A DNA stretch of 37,139 bases from JBBECJ01 sp963763325 (GTDB taxonomy: Bacteria > Chloroflexota > Chloroflexia > Thermomicrobiales > CFX8), in assembly GCA_963763325.1 (NCBI GenBank), contig CAVXOL010000016.1, positions 1-37,139 on the forward strand, written 5' to 3'. Shown here piece after piece: positions 24,901-33,420 of the stretch. Position 1 is the first letter of the stretch. Every line of letters starts with the position of its first letter. The notes under the pieces were generated by a model, which saw only the letters and a list, made by a program, of their open reading frames with translations, ran no database searches and was not told the origin of the DNA. The position numbers and the translations under genes were made by a program.

Positions 24901-26665
24901 TCACGTTTCAACCAACGTCACCTCAAGCACCGAAAACGCGCCGAGCGTGTTGGCGTCAGCGGGTTTCGGCCAATCTTCGTCGGATGGCGGTGACGCGGAC
25001 GTCGCGTTCGATGCCCGTTGTGGCGTAGTCCACGTCGCGGAACGGGATCGTCGCGGCGGCTTCCCAAACGCTCCAGAGGCCGGACCGAATCTGCTGGCCG
25101 GTGCGTGGGTCGAGCGTTCCGGCGCGGTTGACGGCACGCGGACGTGCCTGGATCCGGAACTGCCAGCGGCGGCGGGCGTTGTCAGCGAGCGTCTCGTATT
25201 CAGCCCAGATCGTCGTCACGAACGGCGGCAGGCCGCTCGTCCGTGTCAGCGTCAGACGCAACAGGAGGGTCGCGCTCTCGACATCCAGTGGCACGCTGAC
25301 AGTTGCCAGTTCGTCGGTGATAGCGGTCGCGCTACCGGCGTTGGTCCAAGCCGTGCCGCCGTCGGTCGAGTACTCGATCGCAGCATCCCAGGCGCCGACC
25401 GGCTGACCGTCGATGCGAGACAGTTCGATCCCAGCCCGACGCCAGTATTTCTGGCGCTCTGGCTCGTCGCCGTCGAGCAGCGGCGTCGTCACACTGAATG
25501 GGCTGGCGAGGGTGGAGGCCGTCGTCGTATCGCTGACGTCCCAGGCGGTCAGGCTGCCACTGGATGCGGTGGCGGTGACCAGCCGGCCTGCGCCGTCGGC
25601 GATTGGACTGAGGAACGTGTTCGTGCCGCTGGTCTCGTCGAGCAGCCACCAACCGGAGCTGTTGTAGCCCCAGAGCTGGTACGTTGCCGGCGATTCCGGT
25701 GGCGACAGCGAGACGAGCAGCCAGCCGTTGACGACGGCTGCACCGTGGGTTGCGACCCCTTCGAGCCCGGCCGGTTGCCACGCTTCACGCGGCTCGTCGA
25801 GCACCACCACGCGCTTGCCAACCCATGCGAACAGGCGGCCCTGATAGACGATCATCCAGCTGAAGTCGTCCGAGTCCTGTAGCTGGCCGGAGAGCGTCCC
25901 CCAACTGGTCAGCCGCAGTGTCTCCGGCGGGGCCGGTGGGTCATCGTCCTGATACCACTCGCCGGAGAGGACGTAGAGTCCGGCGTCGGTCGCGACGATC
26001 ATCCGGCTGCCGAGCTGGGCGAAGCCGAGGATCGTTCCGTCCAGCGACCACGAGCGCGTGTAGGTCAGGCTGTTGCCGTAGAAGATATGCAGCGTCATCG
26101 GAAACGACGGCGCGACGAGGACGAGCCCTCGGCTGAACGTGCCGAGCAGCGACGCCGTCACACCAGCGCCGAGGGCCGACACCGTCAGCGAGTTGGTCGC
26201 GTCGTCATAGAGCGAGACATCCGCCGCCGCGCCGTGACCGATATAGAGCGTGCTCTTGAGCCGCGCCAGGCAGGTGCCGGCCGCCGCCAGCGTCTTGCGG
26301 TTGACCGGCGAATTGCCGATCGATCGGTCCCAGCGGTAGACGGTCGTCCCGGCCACGATGTACAGGTATGTCTGGTCGCTGGCGGCCAGCTTCGGCGCGC
26401 TGGTGCTGATCGAGCCACTGATCGGCTGGCTGGCCGGAGCCGGTCCAATCCCGCCAGCCCCGAGCGGCCACGGCGCAGGCCAGGCCCGCAGCCCGGCCAG
26501 CAACCCGCCGCCATCGACGGAACGCGGCTGATTCAGGCCGGCCTCGAACCCGGCCAACCGCTGCCGCTCGGCTCGCCGATCGTCCAGCGGCGCGTGGAAC
26601 GCCCGGTAGCTCCCCGGCACCAGCATGTAATCCTCGCCATCCAGCGTGATGTCCCAATCGGACAT
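24901..26665 (-). CDS. Large phage virion/tail-type beta-rich protein
   Basis: About 585 residues from ATG 26665 (GGAAAGGACACC upstream). The intact frame ends at 24956 (RRRLAETR). A one-base shift near 24957 would continue KPADANTLGAFSVLEVTLVE to 24901, a more natural end, so the gene is probably frame-broken at its last 20 codons. It is beta-rich throughout, with repeats of propeller-like strands: MSDWDITLDGEDYMLVPGSY, SDQTYLYIVAGTTVYRWDRS, GSRMIVATDAGLYVLSGEWY, and FSWMIVYQGRLFAWVGKRVV. The C-terminal part (AAIEYSTDGGTAWTNAGSAT, ATLLLRLTLTRTSGLPPFVT) looks like a jelly-roll. Position between connector and endolysin suggests a tail or fibre protein. Confidence 0.65.
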
Positions 26666-26690
26666 GGGTGGGTGTCCTTTCCAGCGCCGA

Positions 26691-26815
26691 GAAACCCCTC
26701 CCCCAACCCCCTCCCCTGAAAAGAGAGGGGGCTTCCGGTTCGACGCGGGTAACTCGATACTTTTGACCAAAAGCCCCCTCTCTTCGCAGGGGAGGGGGTT
26801 GGGGGGAGGGGTTTC
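26691..26815. repeat. C-rich/G-rich inverted repeat, about 45-nt arms
   Basis: GAAACCCCTCCCCCAACCCC... (26691-26734) is mirrored by AAGCCCCCTCTCTTCGCAGG... (26771-26815), with a few differences and a 36-nt spacer. The right arm carries four G-runs (GGGG, GGGGG, GGGGGG, GGGG) separated by 1-2 nt, able to form a G-quadruplex on the plus strand. It sits between the connector-like gene and the virion gene of the second phage module. Confidence 0.85.
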
Positions 26816-26824
26816 CCAACGCAC

Positions 26825-27409
26825 CTAGCCCGCAGCCACCATCCCGCTCCGCATCCGGCGCAACCGGTAGTCGAGGGCGCGGTCGTAGTCGTTCTGGGCC
26901 TGGGTGATGACATGGTTGCTGCCGGCGAGTCCGACCTGGCCACCAAGCTTGTAGTCCTGGATGGCACGGGCCTGCAACGCCTGAACGACGGCTGCCAGGG
27001 CCAGTAACCCCTCGTCTCCTGCTGGGACATCGTCGAGCGTTGGGGCCGCTGTGTGCCAGATCGTGATCGTCTGGGCGTCCAGTGGTCGGCTGAAGTGGAG
27101 CAGTCCGGCGTAGAGCTCCCACGCCTGCTGCTCGCCACCGGCCGGGCCGGTCGGCCTGCCACGGCGCGGGACGACTGTGCCATCAGCCAGGATCACGCGC
27201 TGGAGCGATTGCAGCCCGATGGGCGCCGCGACCGTCGTCGCGCCATCGCTGACGGCGGCTGTCGCGATCGCTTCGACCGGGAAACGCCAGCCATAGACTT
27301 CGATCGCGCCGGTCACGCACTCGTCGATCTCATCGTCGGTCCAGACGGCGGGAGTCGCCTCTTCCAGCCGGGTCCGCACCCGCGCCCGAATCGCCTCGAC
27401 TGTCGCCAC
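26825..27409 (-). CDS. Phage head-tail connector-like protein
   Basis: 194 residues from GTG 27409 with GAGAGGGGG upstream. Helical N-terminus (VATVEAIRARVRTRLEEATP, VWTDDEIDECVTGAIEVYGW), then a beta part (DGATTVAAPIGLQSLQRVIL, QAWELYAGLLHFSRPLDAQT) and a C-terminal helix pair (LAALAAVVQALQARAIQDYK, AQNDYDRALDYRLRRMRSGM). The 'DDEI..C...A' opening and length are like gp6/gp15-type connectors that join the portal to the tail. The call rests on that pattern and on the downstream virion gene. No terminase, tape measure or tail tube gene follows. Confidence 0.55.
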   Translation of the reverse strand: MATVEAIRARVRTRLEEATPAVWTDDEIDECVTGAIEVYGWRFPVEAIATAAVSDGATTVAAPIGLQSLQRVILADGTVVPRRGRPTGPAGGEQQAWELYAGLLHFSRPLDAQTITIWHTAAPTLDDVPAGDEGLLALAAVVQALQARAIQDYKLGGQVGLAGSNHVITQAQNDYDRALDYRLRRMRSGMVAAG

Positions 27410-27522
27410 ATTCGGCCCCCTCTCGGTTCGCGTCGCTCGATCAGGGAGCGCGAATGCTCCCTTCACTTACTCGAACGGATTGAGGGCGATTCTTTGTGCC
27501 ACGGGTGGGTGCAACCCATGAC

Positions 27523-27551
27523 TTGACACCCCCGGCACGCATCGGTCATGA
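27523..27551 (+). promoter_or_regulatory. Sigma-70-like promoter
   Basis: A perfect -35, TTGACA (27523-27528), and a weak -10, TCATGA (27546-27551), with a 17-nt spacer. The start point would be near 27558, 56 nt before ATG 27614. Confidence 0.5.
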
Positions 27552-27613
27552 TCCTGATCTCAATCCAGGGATCCGGCAACCTTCGTCATCGCGAGCATCT
27601 GAAGGGGGCCACC

Positions 27614-27904
27614 ATGTACACCCGCATCACGACCGGCCGCTACGACTCCGGGAAAGAACAGGATGTTCGTCGCCTGGTTGAGAACGATGTCCTCAACGCA
27701 GCACGTAATCTGGCAGGGTTCAAGAGCTACAACGGCGCGCTCGACCGCACGGCAGGGAAGCTCGCCGCCATCACGACCTGGGAGACCGAGGAGCAAGCAC
27801 GTACCTTTCGGGACAAGCTCGACAGAGACATCGTGAAGCAGATCCAGGACCTGGGTGTCCAACTCGACGAGGCCCAGATCTACGAGACGGTCGTCGAGGC
27901 CTGA
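27614..27904 (+). CDS. Monooxygenase-like (ABM fold) small protein
   Basis: 96 residues from ATG 27614, with GAAGGGGG at 27601-27608. The in-frame upstream ATG at 27548 overlaps the promoter and is rejected. Core: MYTRITTGRYDSGKEQDVRR, VLNAARNLAGFKSYNGALDR, and KLAAITTWETEEQARTFRDK. The 'G....V..GFKSY......G.....TWET.E.A' pattern is that of the antibiotic biosynthesis monooxygenase-like dimeric alpha/beta barrel. Such small proteins act as dimers. Substrate unknown. It has its own promoter and no coupled neighbour. Confidence 0.65.
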   Translation: MYTRITTGRYDSGKEQDVRRLVENDVLNAARNLAGFKSYNGALDRTAGKLAAITTWETEEQARTFRDKLDRDIVKQIQDLGVQLDEAQIYETVVEA

Positions 27905-28135
27905 GCCGACGTCACCAACGAGGCCGGCTCTTCCTGGATTGACGAGCCATTCCGTGCGACTGGCATCCGTGCGGATGGGGCTGTGGCATTGATGGCAGCG
28001 ATCGTAAGTGATTGACCAACGGCCGATCGTCTCCGAAAAGGCATCTGATCACCCACTCTGGGCATGCTACGATGTGCTCCACGCGCAACAATCCATTGAA
28101 CAGGATGACGACGCAGGCGTGTGAGGAGACGAGCG
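27905..28135. other. Intergenic region, nothing firm
   Basis: Holds only a possible -10 (TACGAT near 28069) for the acetyltransferase and the GAGGAG ribosome site (28123-28128). No hairpin with a T-run and no ORF with protein character. Confidence 0.35.
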
Positions 28136-28662
28136 ATGATTGCTATCCGAGTTTCCTGTGCCGATGATGCCTTCATGATGGCTGAGACCCGTATAGCAGC
28201 CTGGCAGGCAGCGTATTCCGGCGTCGTACCGAATGACTACCTGACGAACATGTCGGCCGAAGAGATCAGGTTCGCATGCGAGAATGGTTGCTGCAGGACG
28301 ATGGCGCGCTCGCCGTAGTTGCGGAAGACGATGGCCGGGTGATCGGCTATGCGCTGGCGATCTGGCCATCTACCGCCGATCCCACATTCGGCGCCGAGCT
28401 GATCCAGATCTACGTGATGCCCGACTATCAGGGGCAAGGTGTCGGACGTCGGTTGATCGGCGCTGCCGCCGAGCAGTTGCGAGCACGGCAGATCGACTCC
28501 GTCATGTTGGAAGTCTTCACGGCGAACCAACCAGCTCGCGACTTCTATGAGCGGCTTGGCGGAGAACGGCTGTGGGAGGCACCCTACCACGGCTTTTCGT
28601 GGCCAATTGACGTCGTCGCCTACGGATGGCGCGATATCAGGGAGCTCGAACGCTACGCATAG
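28136..28662 (+). pseudogene. GNAT acetyltransferase, one frame break
   Basis: ATG 28136 with GAGGAG 7 nt upstream. The first part reads MIAIRVSCADDAFMMAETRI, AAWQAAYSGVVPNDYLTNMS. Near 28272 one base is missing, after which MREWLLQDDGALAVVAEDDG, RVIGYALAIWP, IQIYVMPDYQGQGVGRRLIG (the acetyl-CoA-binding Q/R-x-x-G-x-G loop), AAEQLRARQIDSVMLEVFTA and ANQPARDFYERLGGERLWEA complete the fold. GNAT enzymes move an acetyl group from acetyl-CoA to an amine. The 'AW..AY.G..P..YL' start is the subgroup often found with small-molecule or ribosomal-protein acetylation. Substrate unknown. About 175 residues when repaired. Confidence 0.85.
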
Positions 28663-28808
28663 ATTCGCTGATCGCTTGCCATGTCGAACGTAAAGATAGA
28701 TGCGGATTATTCGTCCCGCAGCACCCCACTGGGATCGCCATCCAGACGAGCAGGCAGCCATCGTGTATGGGTTGACCGAAGAGGTGAGGATCGGTTCCCG
28801 CCGGTTCC

Positions 28809-28925
28809 TTACGCCTGTGCCCGCTCCAGGTTGAGCCCCCGCAGCCGCGCCAGTATCGCCTCGTCGTCCGTCTCCTCGGGCGGTTCGGGCCAGCCGTAGG
28901 CGGCCCAGACGGCGCGGTCGAGGTC
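28809..28925 (-). pseudogene. Methyltransferase 3'-tail repeat, copy 1
   Basis: The minus strand reads DLDRAVWAAYGWPEPPEETD, DEAILARLRGLNLERAQA, then TAA (28809-28811). This is the C-terminal end of class I type IIG/PglX-like adenine DNA methyltransferases, whose proteins of about 1000 residues close with a '(A/F)YGWP...DEEIL.RLL.LN.ERA' tail. Upstream, NLTTTYSSM (28928-28956) fits the family's preceding segment but is out of register, and beyond it the Fur gene stop at 28953 follows. Only the last 40 codons exist. This copy is the most divergent of the four, with about nine differences in 84 nt from copy 4 by hand alignment. Confidence 0.72.
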
Positions 28926-28952
28926 ACATGCTGCTGTACGTGGTAGTCAGGT

Positions 28953-29372
28953 TCAGCAGCCCGCACAGCGCCCGAAGAGAACAAGATGGTCAGTGTCGAC
29001 CGTGAAGTCGTGCCGCCTGGCTATCTCAGCAAACATTGCCTGCATGGCGTCGTCGCCGATTTCCCACTCGCCGCCGCAGCCCCGGCAGACCAGATGGTGG
29101 TGTGGCGCGAGCCGCGCGACCTCATAATAGGTCTCGCCATCACCGGTGTCTGCCGCAACGACGATGCCCAGGTCAACGAAGAGCCGGATCGCGCGGTAGA
29201 CCGTCGAGCGGTCGATTGTGGCGTCCGTCTTGCGCACCCGCGCGTAGACCTCGCCGAGCGGCGTGTGGCCGTCTCCCGCACAAATTGCTTCGAGGATCAA
29301 CGCGCGCTGCCGCGTGACGCGATGTCCAGCAGCCCAGAGCGTTTCCTCCCAGCGCAGTTGGTTGTGTGTCAT
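28953..29372 (-). CDS. Fur-family metal-responsive repressor
   Basis: 139 residues from ATG 29372. Winged helix: LRWEETLWAAGHRVTRQRAL, LILEAICAGDGHTPLGEVYA, and ATIDRSTVYRAIRLFVDLGI (recognition helix). Dimer and metal domain: EVARLAPHHHLVCRGCGGEW, with HHH and a CxxC pair, and a second CxxC at the very end (RCAGC), so the structural zinc site is complete. It is divergent from a CDF metal exporter (29471) across a 98-nt gap that holds a perfect palindrome. This suggests it controls that transporter in response to zinc, iron or a similar ion. The specific metal cannot be read. Confidence 0.9.
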   Translation of the reverse strand: MTHNQLRWEETLWAAGHRVTRQRALILEAICAGDGHTPLGEVYARVRKTDATIDRSTVYRAIRLFVDLGIVVAADTGDGETYYEVARLAPHHHLVCRGCGGEWEIGDDAMQAMFAEIARRHDFTVDTDHLVLFGRCAGC

Positions 29373-29406
29373 CGTTGGTGGCTTCCTGCCGATTTTTGCG
29401 ATAAGC

Positions 29407-29422
29407 GATTGCCGGAGCAATC
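29407..29422. promoter_or_regulatory. Candidate operator palindrome between fur-like gene and CDF transporter
   Basis: GATTGC-CGGA-GCAATC is a perfect 6-bp inverted repeat with a 4-nt centre, extended by G/C on both sides. It is placed 35 nt from the regulator start and 49 nt from the transporter start, where a Fur-family dimer could block both. Confidence 0.45.
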
Positions 29423-29470
29423 CGTCCCTAGAATCAATGATAGTGGACGCAACACCGCGAAGGGGAGTGG

Positions 29471-31015
29471 ATGGAACATCAGAGAGCACACCAGAATGGC
29501 CATGGCCACAAGCATCCGAGTGGACCACTCGGATGGTTCGCAGCCGTCTTCCACCTGCACGGCCACGAGCACGAGGAGAAGGACATCGGAGCCGACCCGG
29601 CCTTCAAGACGCAGGACGGTATCCGTACCGTCTGGATCGCTCTGGCTGCACTCGGCGTGACGACCGTCCTCCAGGTCGCCATCGTCCTGATGAGCGGCAG
29701 CGTCGCGCTGCTGGCCGACACGGTCCACAACCTCGGCGACATGCTCAACTCGGTCCCGCTCCTGTTCGCCTTCTACCTGGCGCGCCGGGCCGCCACCCGC
29801 CGCTACACCTACGGCTACGGTCGGGCGGAGGATGTCGCCGGTGTCGTCATCGTCCTCTCGATCGTCTTCAGCGCCGGCTACATCCTCTGGGAGTCGTTCT
29901 GGAAGCTGCTCGACCCGCAACCGATCGAACGCCTGCCGTGGGTGGCGGCGGCGGCGGTCATCGGCTTTCTCGGCAACGAGCTGGTTGCCCTGTTTCAGAT
30001 TCGGACCGGCAACCGGATCGGCTCGGACGCGCTGGTCGCCGATGGGCTGCATGCGCGAATCGATGGCCTGACCTCGCTGGTCGTGCTGGTCGCGGTCGCC
30101 GGCTCGGCGCTCGGCTACCCGATTGTCGACCCGATCGTCGGCCTGCTGATCGGGACGGCGATCGTCTTTATCGCCCGCGATGCCGCGAAACGCATCTGGT
30201 ACCGGCTGATGGATGCCGTCGACCCGATGGTGGTCGATCGGATCGAGCAGTACGCTGGCGATGTGCCCGGCGTCGATGAGGTGGCCAGCATTCGGGCGCG
30301 CTGGGTTGGCCACGACCTGCACGCCGAGGTGCGGATCGTCGTTGCCGACGAGCGGAGCATCGAAGAGACGTACGCGGTCGTCGCAGAAGTGCGGCGGTCG
30401 CTGATCGCCTACGTCAAGCACCTCGCGCTCGTCACCGTCGAAGTCGTGCCGCGCTCAGCCAGCGTCAGCAGCTACACGGTAGCCCCGCAGACTGCCCGGA
30501 GCATCCTGCCGCCCCGCTACCAGGACCCAGGCGTCCAGGTCAGCGCGGCGCCAATGGGCGCGGCGGCCCTCCAGTATGACGCCAACGGGGAGGTCGCCTG
30601 GGACGAGATGTGGGTCGGCTACTGCGAGCTGGCGCTGGCGGGTGGCGCGCCGCATCGCGGGACATTGCTGGAGCCGGTCCACGAGGAAGCGATTGCCGCA
30701 GACCCCGAACGCTACGAATGGGTGCTGCAGGAACTGGAGCGCGGCATCACGCTCGTGACCGGCTTGCCGGTCCTGCGGAGTGTGACGCCGGGCTGGATCG
30801 GGATGGAGTGCGACAGCGACGAGATGGCGCTCTGGCTGCTGCGCGCGATCGTCGTCGAGAACGTCACGGTGCGGCGCGAGGAGTCGGCGCTCTGGTTCCC
30901 GGCTGGACCGCACTTCCGGCTCGAACGCGAGATCAAGAACGTCATCACCGTCATCGCCAAGACGAACCACTACTGGCAGGAGCACGTCGCCGGACTCTCA
31001 AAGAGCAGACACTGA
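29471..31015 (+). CDS. CDF-family metal cation exporter with an extra C-terminal domain
   Basis: 514 residues from ATG 29471, unbroken. Residues 3-38 are His-rich (HQRAHQNGHGHKH, HLHGHEHEEKD), a metal-collecting N-terminus. Residues 50-250 are the six-helix cation diffusion facilitator core with both HxxxD metal sites: LLADTVHNLGDMLNS (His86, Asp90) and VADGLHARIDGLTS (His194, Asp198). Residues 250-320 are the usual cytoplasmic ferredoxin-like domain (AGDVPGVDEVASIRARWVGH). Residues 350-505 are an added soluble domain: DEMWVGYCELALAGGAPHRG, TLLEPVHEEAIAADPERYEW, and GWIGMECDSDEMALWLLRAI, closing NVITVIAKTNHYW. CDF proteins export Zn2+, Mn2+, Fe2+ or similar ions by proton exchange. The added domain is one I cannot name. 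Confidence 0.9.
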   Translation: MEHQRAHQNGHGHKHPSGPLGWFAAVFHLHGHEHEEKDIGADPAFKTQDGIRTVWIALAALGVTTVLQVAIVLMSGSVALLADTVHNLGDMLNSVPLLFAFYLARRAATRRYTYGYGRAEDVAGVVIVLSIVFSAGYILWESFWKLLDPQPIERLPWVAAAAVIGFLGNELVALFQIRTGNRIGSDALVADGLHARIDGLTSLVVLVAVAGSALGYPIVDPIVGLLIGTAIVFIARDAAKRIWYRLMDAVDPMVVDRIEQYAGDVPGVDEVASIRARWVGHDLHAEVRIVVADERSIEETYAVVAEVRRSLIAYVKHLALVTVEVVPRSASVSSYTVAPQTARSILPPRYQDPGVQVSAAPMGAAALQYDANGEVAWDEMWVGYCELALAGGAPHRGTLLEPVHEEAIAADPERYEWVLQELERGITLVTGLPVLRSVTPGWIGMECDSDEMALWLLRAIVVENVTVRREESALWFPAGPHFRLEREIKNVITVIAKTNHYWQEHVAGLSKSRH

Positions 31016-31161
31016 GCGCCCATTCAGGACGTTCACGATCCTGCAACATTGGATGGTGAGATTCTGTCGCGCACGTCATGGCCTTGTGCCTACGCTGTAG
31101 ATGTCGGCCCTCAATGAGCGTTCGCATGCGTCACAGAGGGCGAACGGAAGCGGAGGTACCA

Positions 31162-31896
31162 ATGAGTGCGCAGATGCTGGCACGTCGTTGGCTGCACCCT
31201 GTGACAGAAGACCGGCCGGCAGGTGCGGTCGAACGTACCTGGCAGGGCTACCTCGCCTGGGTTGCGGCCGCCGCACTGGTCGGCCTGGCGACGACAGCGA
31301 TCTTCTCAGGCGTACTGGAACTGGACCGGGACTGGTTCCTGGTGGCCTACATCGCGGTGATGGTGCCATTCCTGACTTCCTTCGTGCGTTGGAGCGGGAT
31401 CGAGGTTGGTGAACTGGCGCGACGGAATCTCCGGCTCGGCCTGGTTGGTGCCGTCATCACCGGCGGCATCATGGTCGCCGCCGTCCAGCGGATGGACGCC
31501 TCACCACGCGCCGAAGGTGGTGCGCTGGTCTGGGACATCCTCTGGCTCGGCGTCGTCTACGGAACTGTTGACGCGCTGCTGCTGAACGTCCTGCCAATCC
31601 TGAGTGTCTGGCGCGCATCGGCGCTGCTCGGACACATGACGACCTGGACCGGCAAGATCGTAACTGGCGCGGTCGGCCTGGCCGCGAGCATGATCGTGAC
31701 GACCGCCTATCACCTGGGGTACGCAGAGTTCCGCGGGGGTGACGCGGTTGACCCGCTCGTCGGCAACTCGATCATGAGCCTCGGCTACCTGATCTTCGGC
31801 AATCCAATTACGGCGATCGTCGCCCATATCGCGCTCCACGTCGCCTCGGTCATCCACGGCGTTGACACGACCGTCACCCTGCCGCCGCACTACTAG
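31162..31896 (+). CDS. Multi-pass membrane protein, family unknown
   Basis: 244 residues from ATG 31162 with GGAGG at 31152-31156. Hydrophobic helices: GYLAWVAAAALVGLATTAIF, WFLVAYIAVMVPFLTSFVRW, LGLVGAVITGGIMVAAVQRM, ILWLGVVYGTVDALLLNVLP, IVTGAVGLAASMIVTTAYHL, and ITAIVAHIALHVASVIHGVD. The last helix with AHIALH recalls CPBP-type membrane proteases, but their EExxR motif is absent, so that call is not made. It is downstream of the CDF transporter by about 150 nt and in the same direction. It ends 1-3 nt from the stop of methyltransferase-tail copy 2 on the opposite strand. Confidence 0.6.
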   Translation: MSAQMLARRWLHPVTEDRPAGAVERTWQGYLAWVAAAALVGLATTAIFSGVLELDRDWFLVAYIAVMVPFLTSFVRWSGIEVGELARRNLRLGLVGAVITGGIMVAAVQRMDASPRAEGGALVWDILWLGVVYGTVDALLLNVLPILSVWRASALLGHMTTWTGKIVTGAVGLAASMIVTTAYHLGYAEFRGGDAVDPLVGNSIMSLGYLIFGNPITAIVAHIALHVASVIHGVDTTVTLPPHY

Positions 31897-32048
31897 CGAC
31901 GATGCGGCCAGCGCCTCTCTTCGACAGGGGCGCTGGCCCGCTCCAGATTCAGCGCCAGCAACCGCGCCAGGATTGTCTCGTCGTCGGTCTCCTCGGGCGG
32001 TTCGGGCCAGCCGTAGGTGGTCAGGTTGGCACGGCAGCGAGCAAGGAT
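31893..32048 (-). pseudogene. Methyltransferase 3'-tail repeat, copy 2
   Basis: The minus strand reads LARCRANLTTYGWPEPPEET, DDETILARLLALNLERA, then a 14-residue extension to TAG. Compared with copy 1, about 36 nt are missing: the upstream NLTT segment is joined straight to YGWP, with the short repeat (A/G)CC(A/G)CCTAC at the joint, as expected from a microhomology deletion. The IS256-family element starts immediately beyond it (32051). It differs from copy 4 at about four of 84 positions. Confidence 0.72.
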
Positions 32049-32050
32049 CG

Positions 32051-33420
32051 TTAGAGTCCCAACGAGTGTGTATGTGACACGGAGTCGTTGACGACGACGG
32101 CCAGGTCGTGGTTCTCATCGGACTGTATGACGGACCGAGAGAAAGGACCACGACCATGGCCGAGGATGTCAGGATGGCACTGGAAGCGTTGCTCCGCAAG
32201 AGCGAAGTCGAGGATGTGGACTTCCTGCGTGAAGGCGTGCGCGTCATGAGCCAGGCGGTGATGGAGTTGGAAGTGAGCCAGCACCTCGGCGCTGAGCGGC
32301 ACGAACGCACGACCAGCCGGACCGGTCAGCGCAACGGCTACCGCGAGCGGCAGTGGGATACCCGGGTCGGCTCGATCGACCTGTCGGTGCCGCGCGTCCG
32401 CGATGGCGGCTTCATCCCGACCTGTTGAAGACCGCAAGCGCGCCGAACAGGCGCTGGTGGCCGTCGTGCAGGAAGCCTACGTCCAAGGCGTCTCAACCCG
32501 CCGGGTGGACGACTTGGTCAAGGCGCTCGGGATCGACGGCATCAGCAAGAGCCAGGTCAGCCGGCTGTGTCAGGACCTCGACGCCGTCGTCGAGCGCTTT
32601 CGCACGCGGCCTCTGGCCGGGGCGTATCCGTATGTCTGGCTGGACGCGACCTTCCTTAAGGTCCGCGAGGATGGCCGGGTCGTCTCGATGGCAGTCGTCA
32701 TCGCCATCGGCGTCCACGCGAGTGGACAGCGTGAGGTCTTGGGGCTGGATGTCGGACCGAGCGAGGATGGCGCGTTCTGGCTGCGCTTCCTGCGCAGTCT
32801 CGTGGCTCGTGGACTCAGTGGGGCCCGGCTGGTGACCAGTGACGCGCACGAAGGGCTCAAGGCGGCCATCGCCGCCGTCTTGCACGGCGCGAGTTGGCAA
32901 CGTTGCCGGGTCCGTTGGTGCGCAACGCCTTGGCGCTGGTCCCGAAGAGCGCGGCAGAACTGGTTGCCGCGACGATCCGCACCGTCTTCACCCAGCCGGA
33001 TGCTGCCGCCAGTCGTGAGCAGTGGCGACGCGTCGCCGATGGGTTCCGCGAGCGCTTTCCGAAGCTGGCGGACCTCATGGACGACGCCGAAACCGAGGTG
33101 CTGGCGTATCTCGACGTGCCACGCGCGCACTGGCGCCAAGTCTGGTCGACCAATCCGTTGGAACGGCTCAACAAGGAGGTGAAACGGCGCAGTGATGTGG
33201 TTGGGATCTTCCCCAACCAGGCAGCGGTCATCCGGCTGGTTGGGATGGTGCTGGCCGAACAGCATGACGAATGGCAGGTCAGCCGGCGCTACGTCAGCCC
33301 TGACTCGCTGGCACTGTCAGTCGAACCCATTATGCTGCCGCCAGCCACGGCAGCACTGGCGGCTGACTGATCGAGGATGCATCGAGAACCACGCCACTTA
33401 CACTTGACGGGACATGACCC
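32051..33420. mobile_element. IS256-family insertion sequence
   Basis: About 1.37 kb bounded by an 8-bp direct repeat, AAGGATCG (32043-32050 and 33421-33428), the usual target duplication length for this family. Imperfect terminal inverted repeats: GTCCCAACGAGTGTGTATGT on the left and, on the other strand, GTCCCGTCAAGTGTAAGTGG on the right. The alignment of the ends is off by two bases at the left tip, consistent with a small deletion there. It carries a single transposase gene. It landed against methyltransferase-tail copy 2. Confidence 0.7.
32156..33370 (+). pseudogene. IS256-family (Mutator-type) transposase, two frame breaks
   Basis: ATG 32156 with GAAAGGAC upstream. About 405 residues when repaired, normal for the family. 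First part: QAVMELEVSQHLGAERHERT, TGQRNGYRERQWDTRVGSID. One base is missing near 32425. Then QALVAVVQEAYVQGVSTRRV, YPYVWLDATFLKVREDGRVV (first catalytic Asp) and LVTSDAHEGLKAAIAAVLHG (second Asp). A second base is missing near 32921. Then RNALALVPKSAAELV and STNPLERLNKEVKRRSDVVG (catalytic Glu) to the end. All three DDE residues survive. Neither break sits on a slippery sequence, and the family does not use programmed frameshifting, so the gene is inactive or the breaks are sequence errors. Confidence 0.92.

Noticed and set aside
31162..31896. CPBP-family membrane protease
   Set aside because: Only an AHIALH motif is seen in the last helix. The required EExxR motif is absent.
32420..32925. 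Programmed frameshifting in the transposase
   Set aside because: IS256-family transposases are made from one frame. The breaks are not on slippery heptamers and look like lost single bases.
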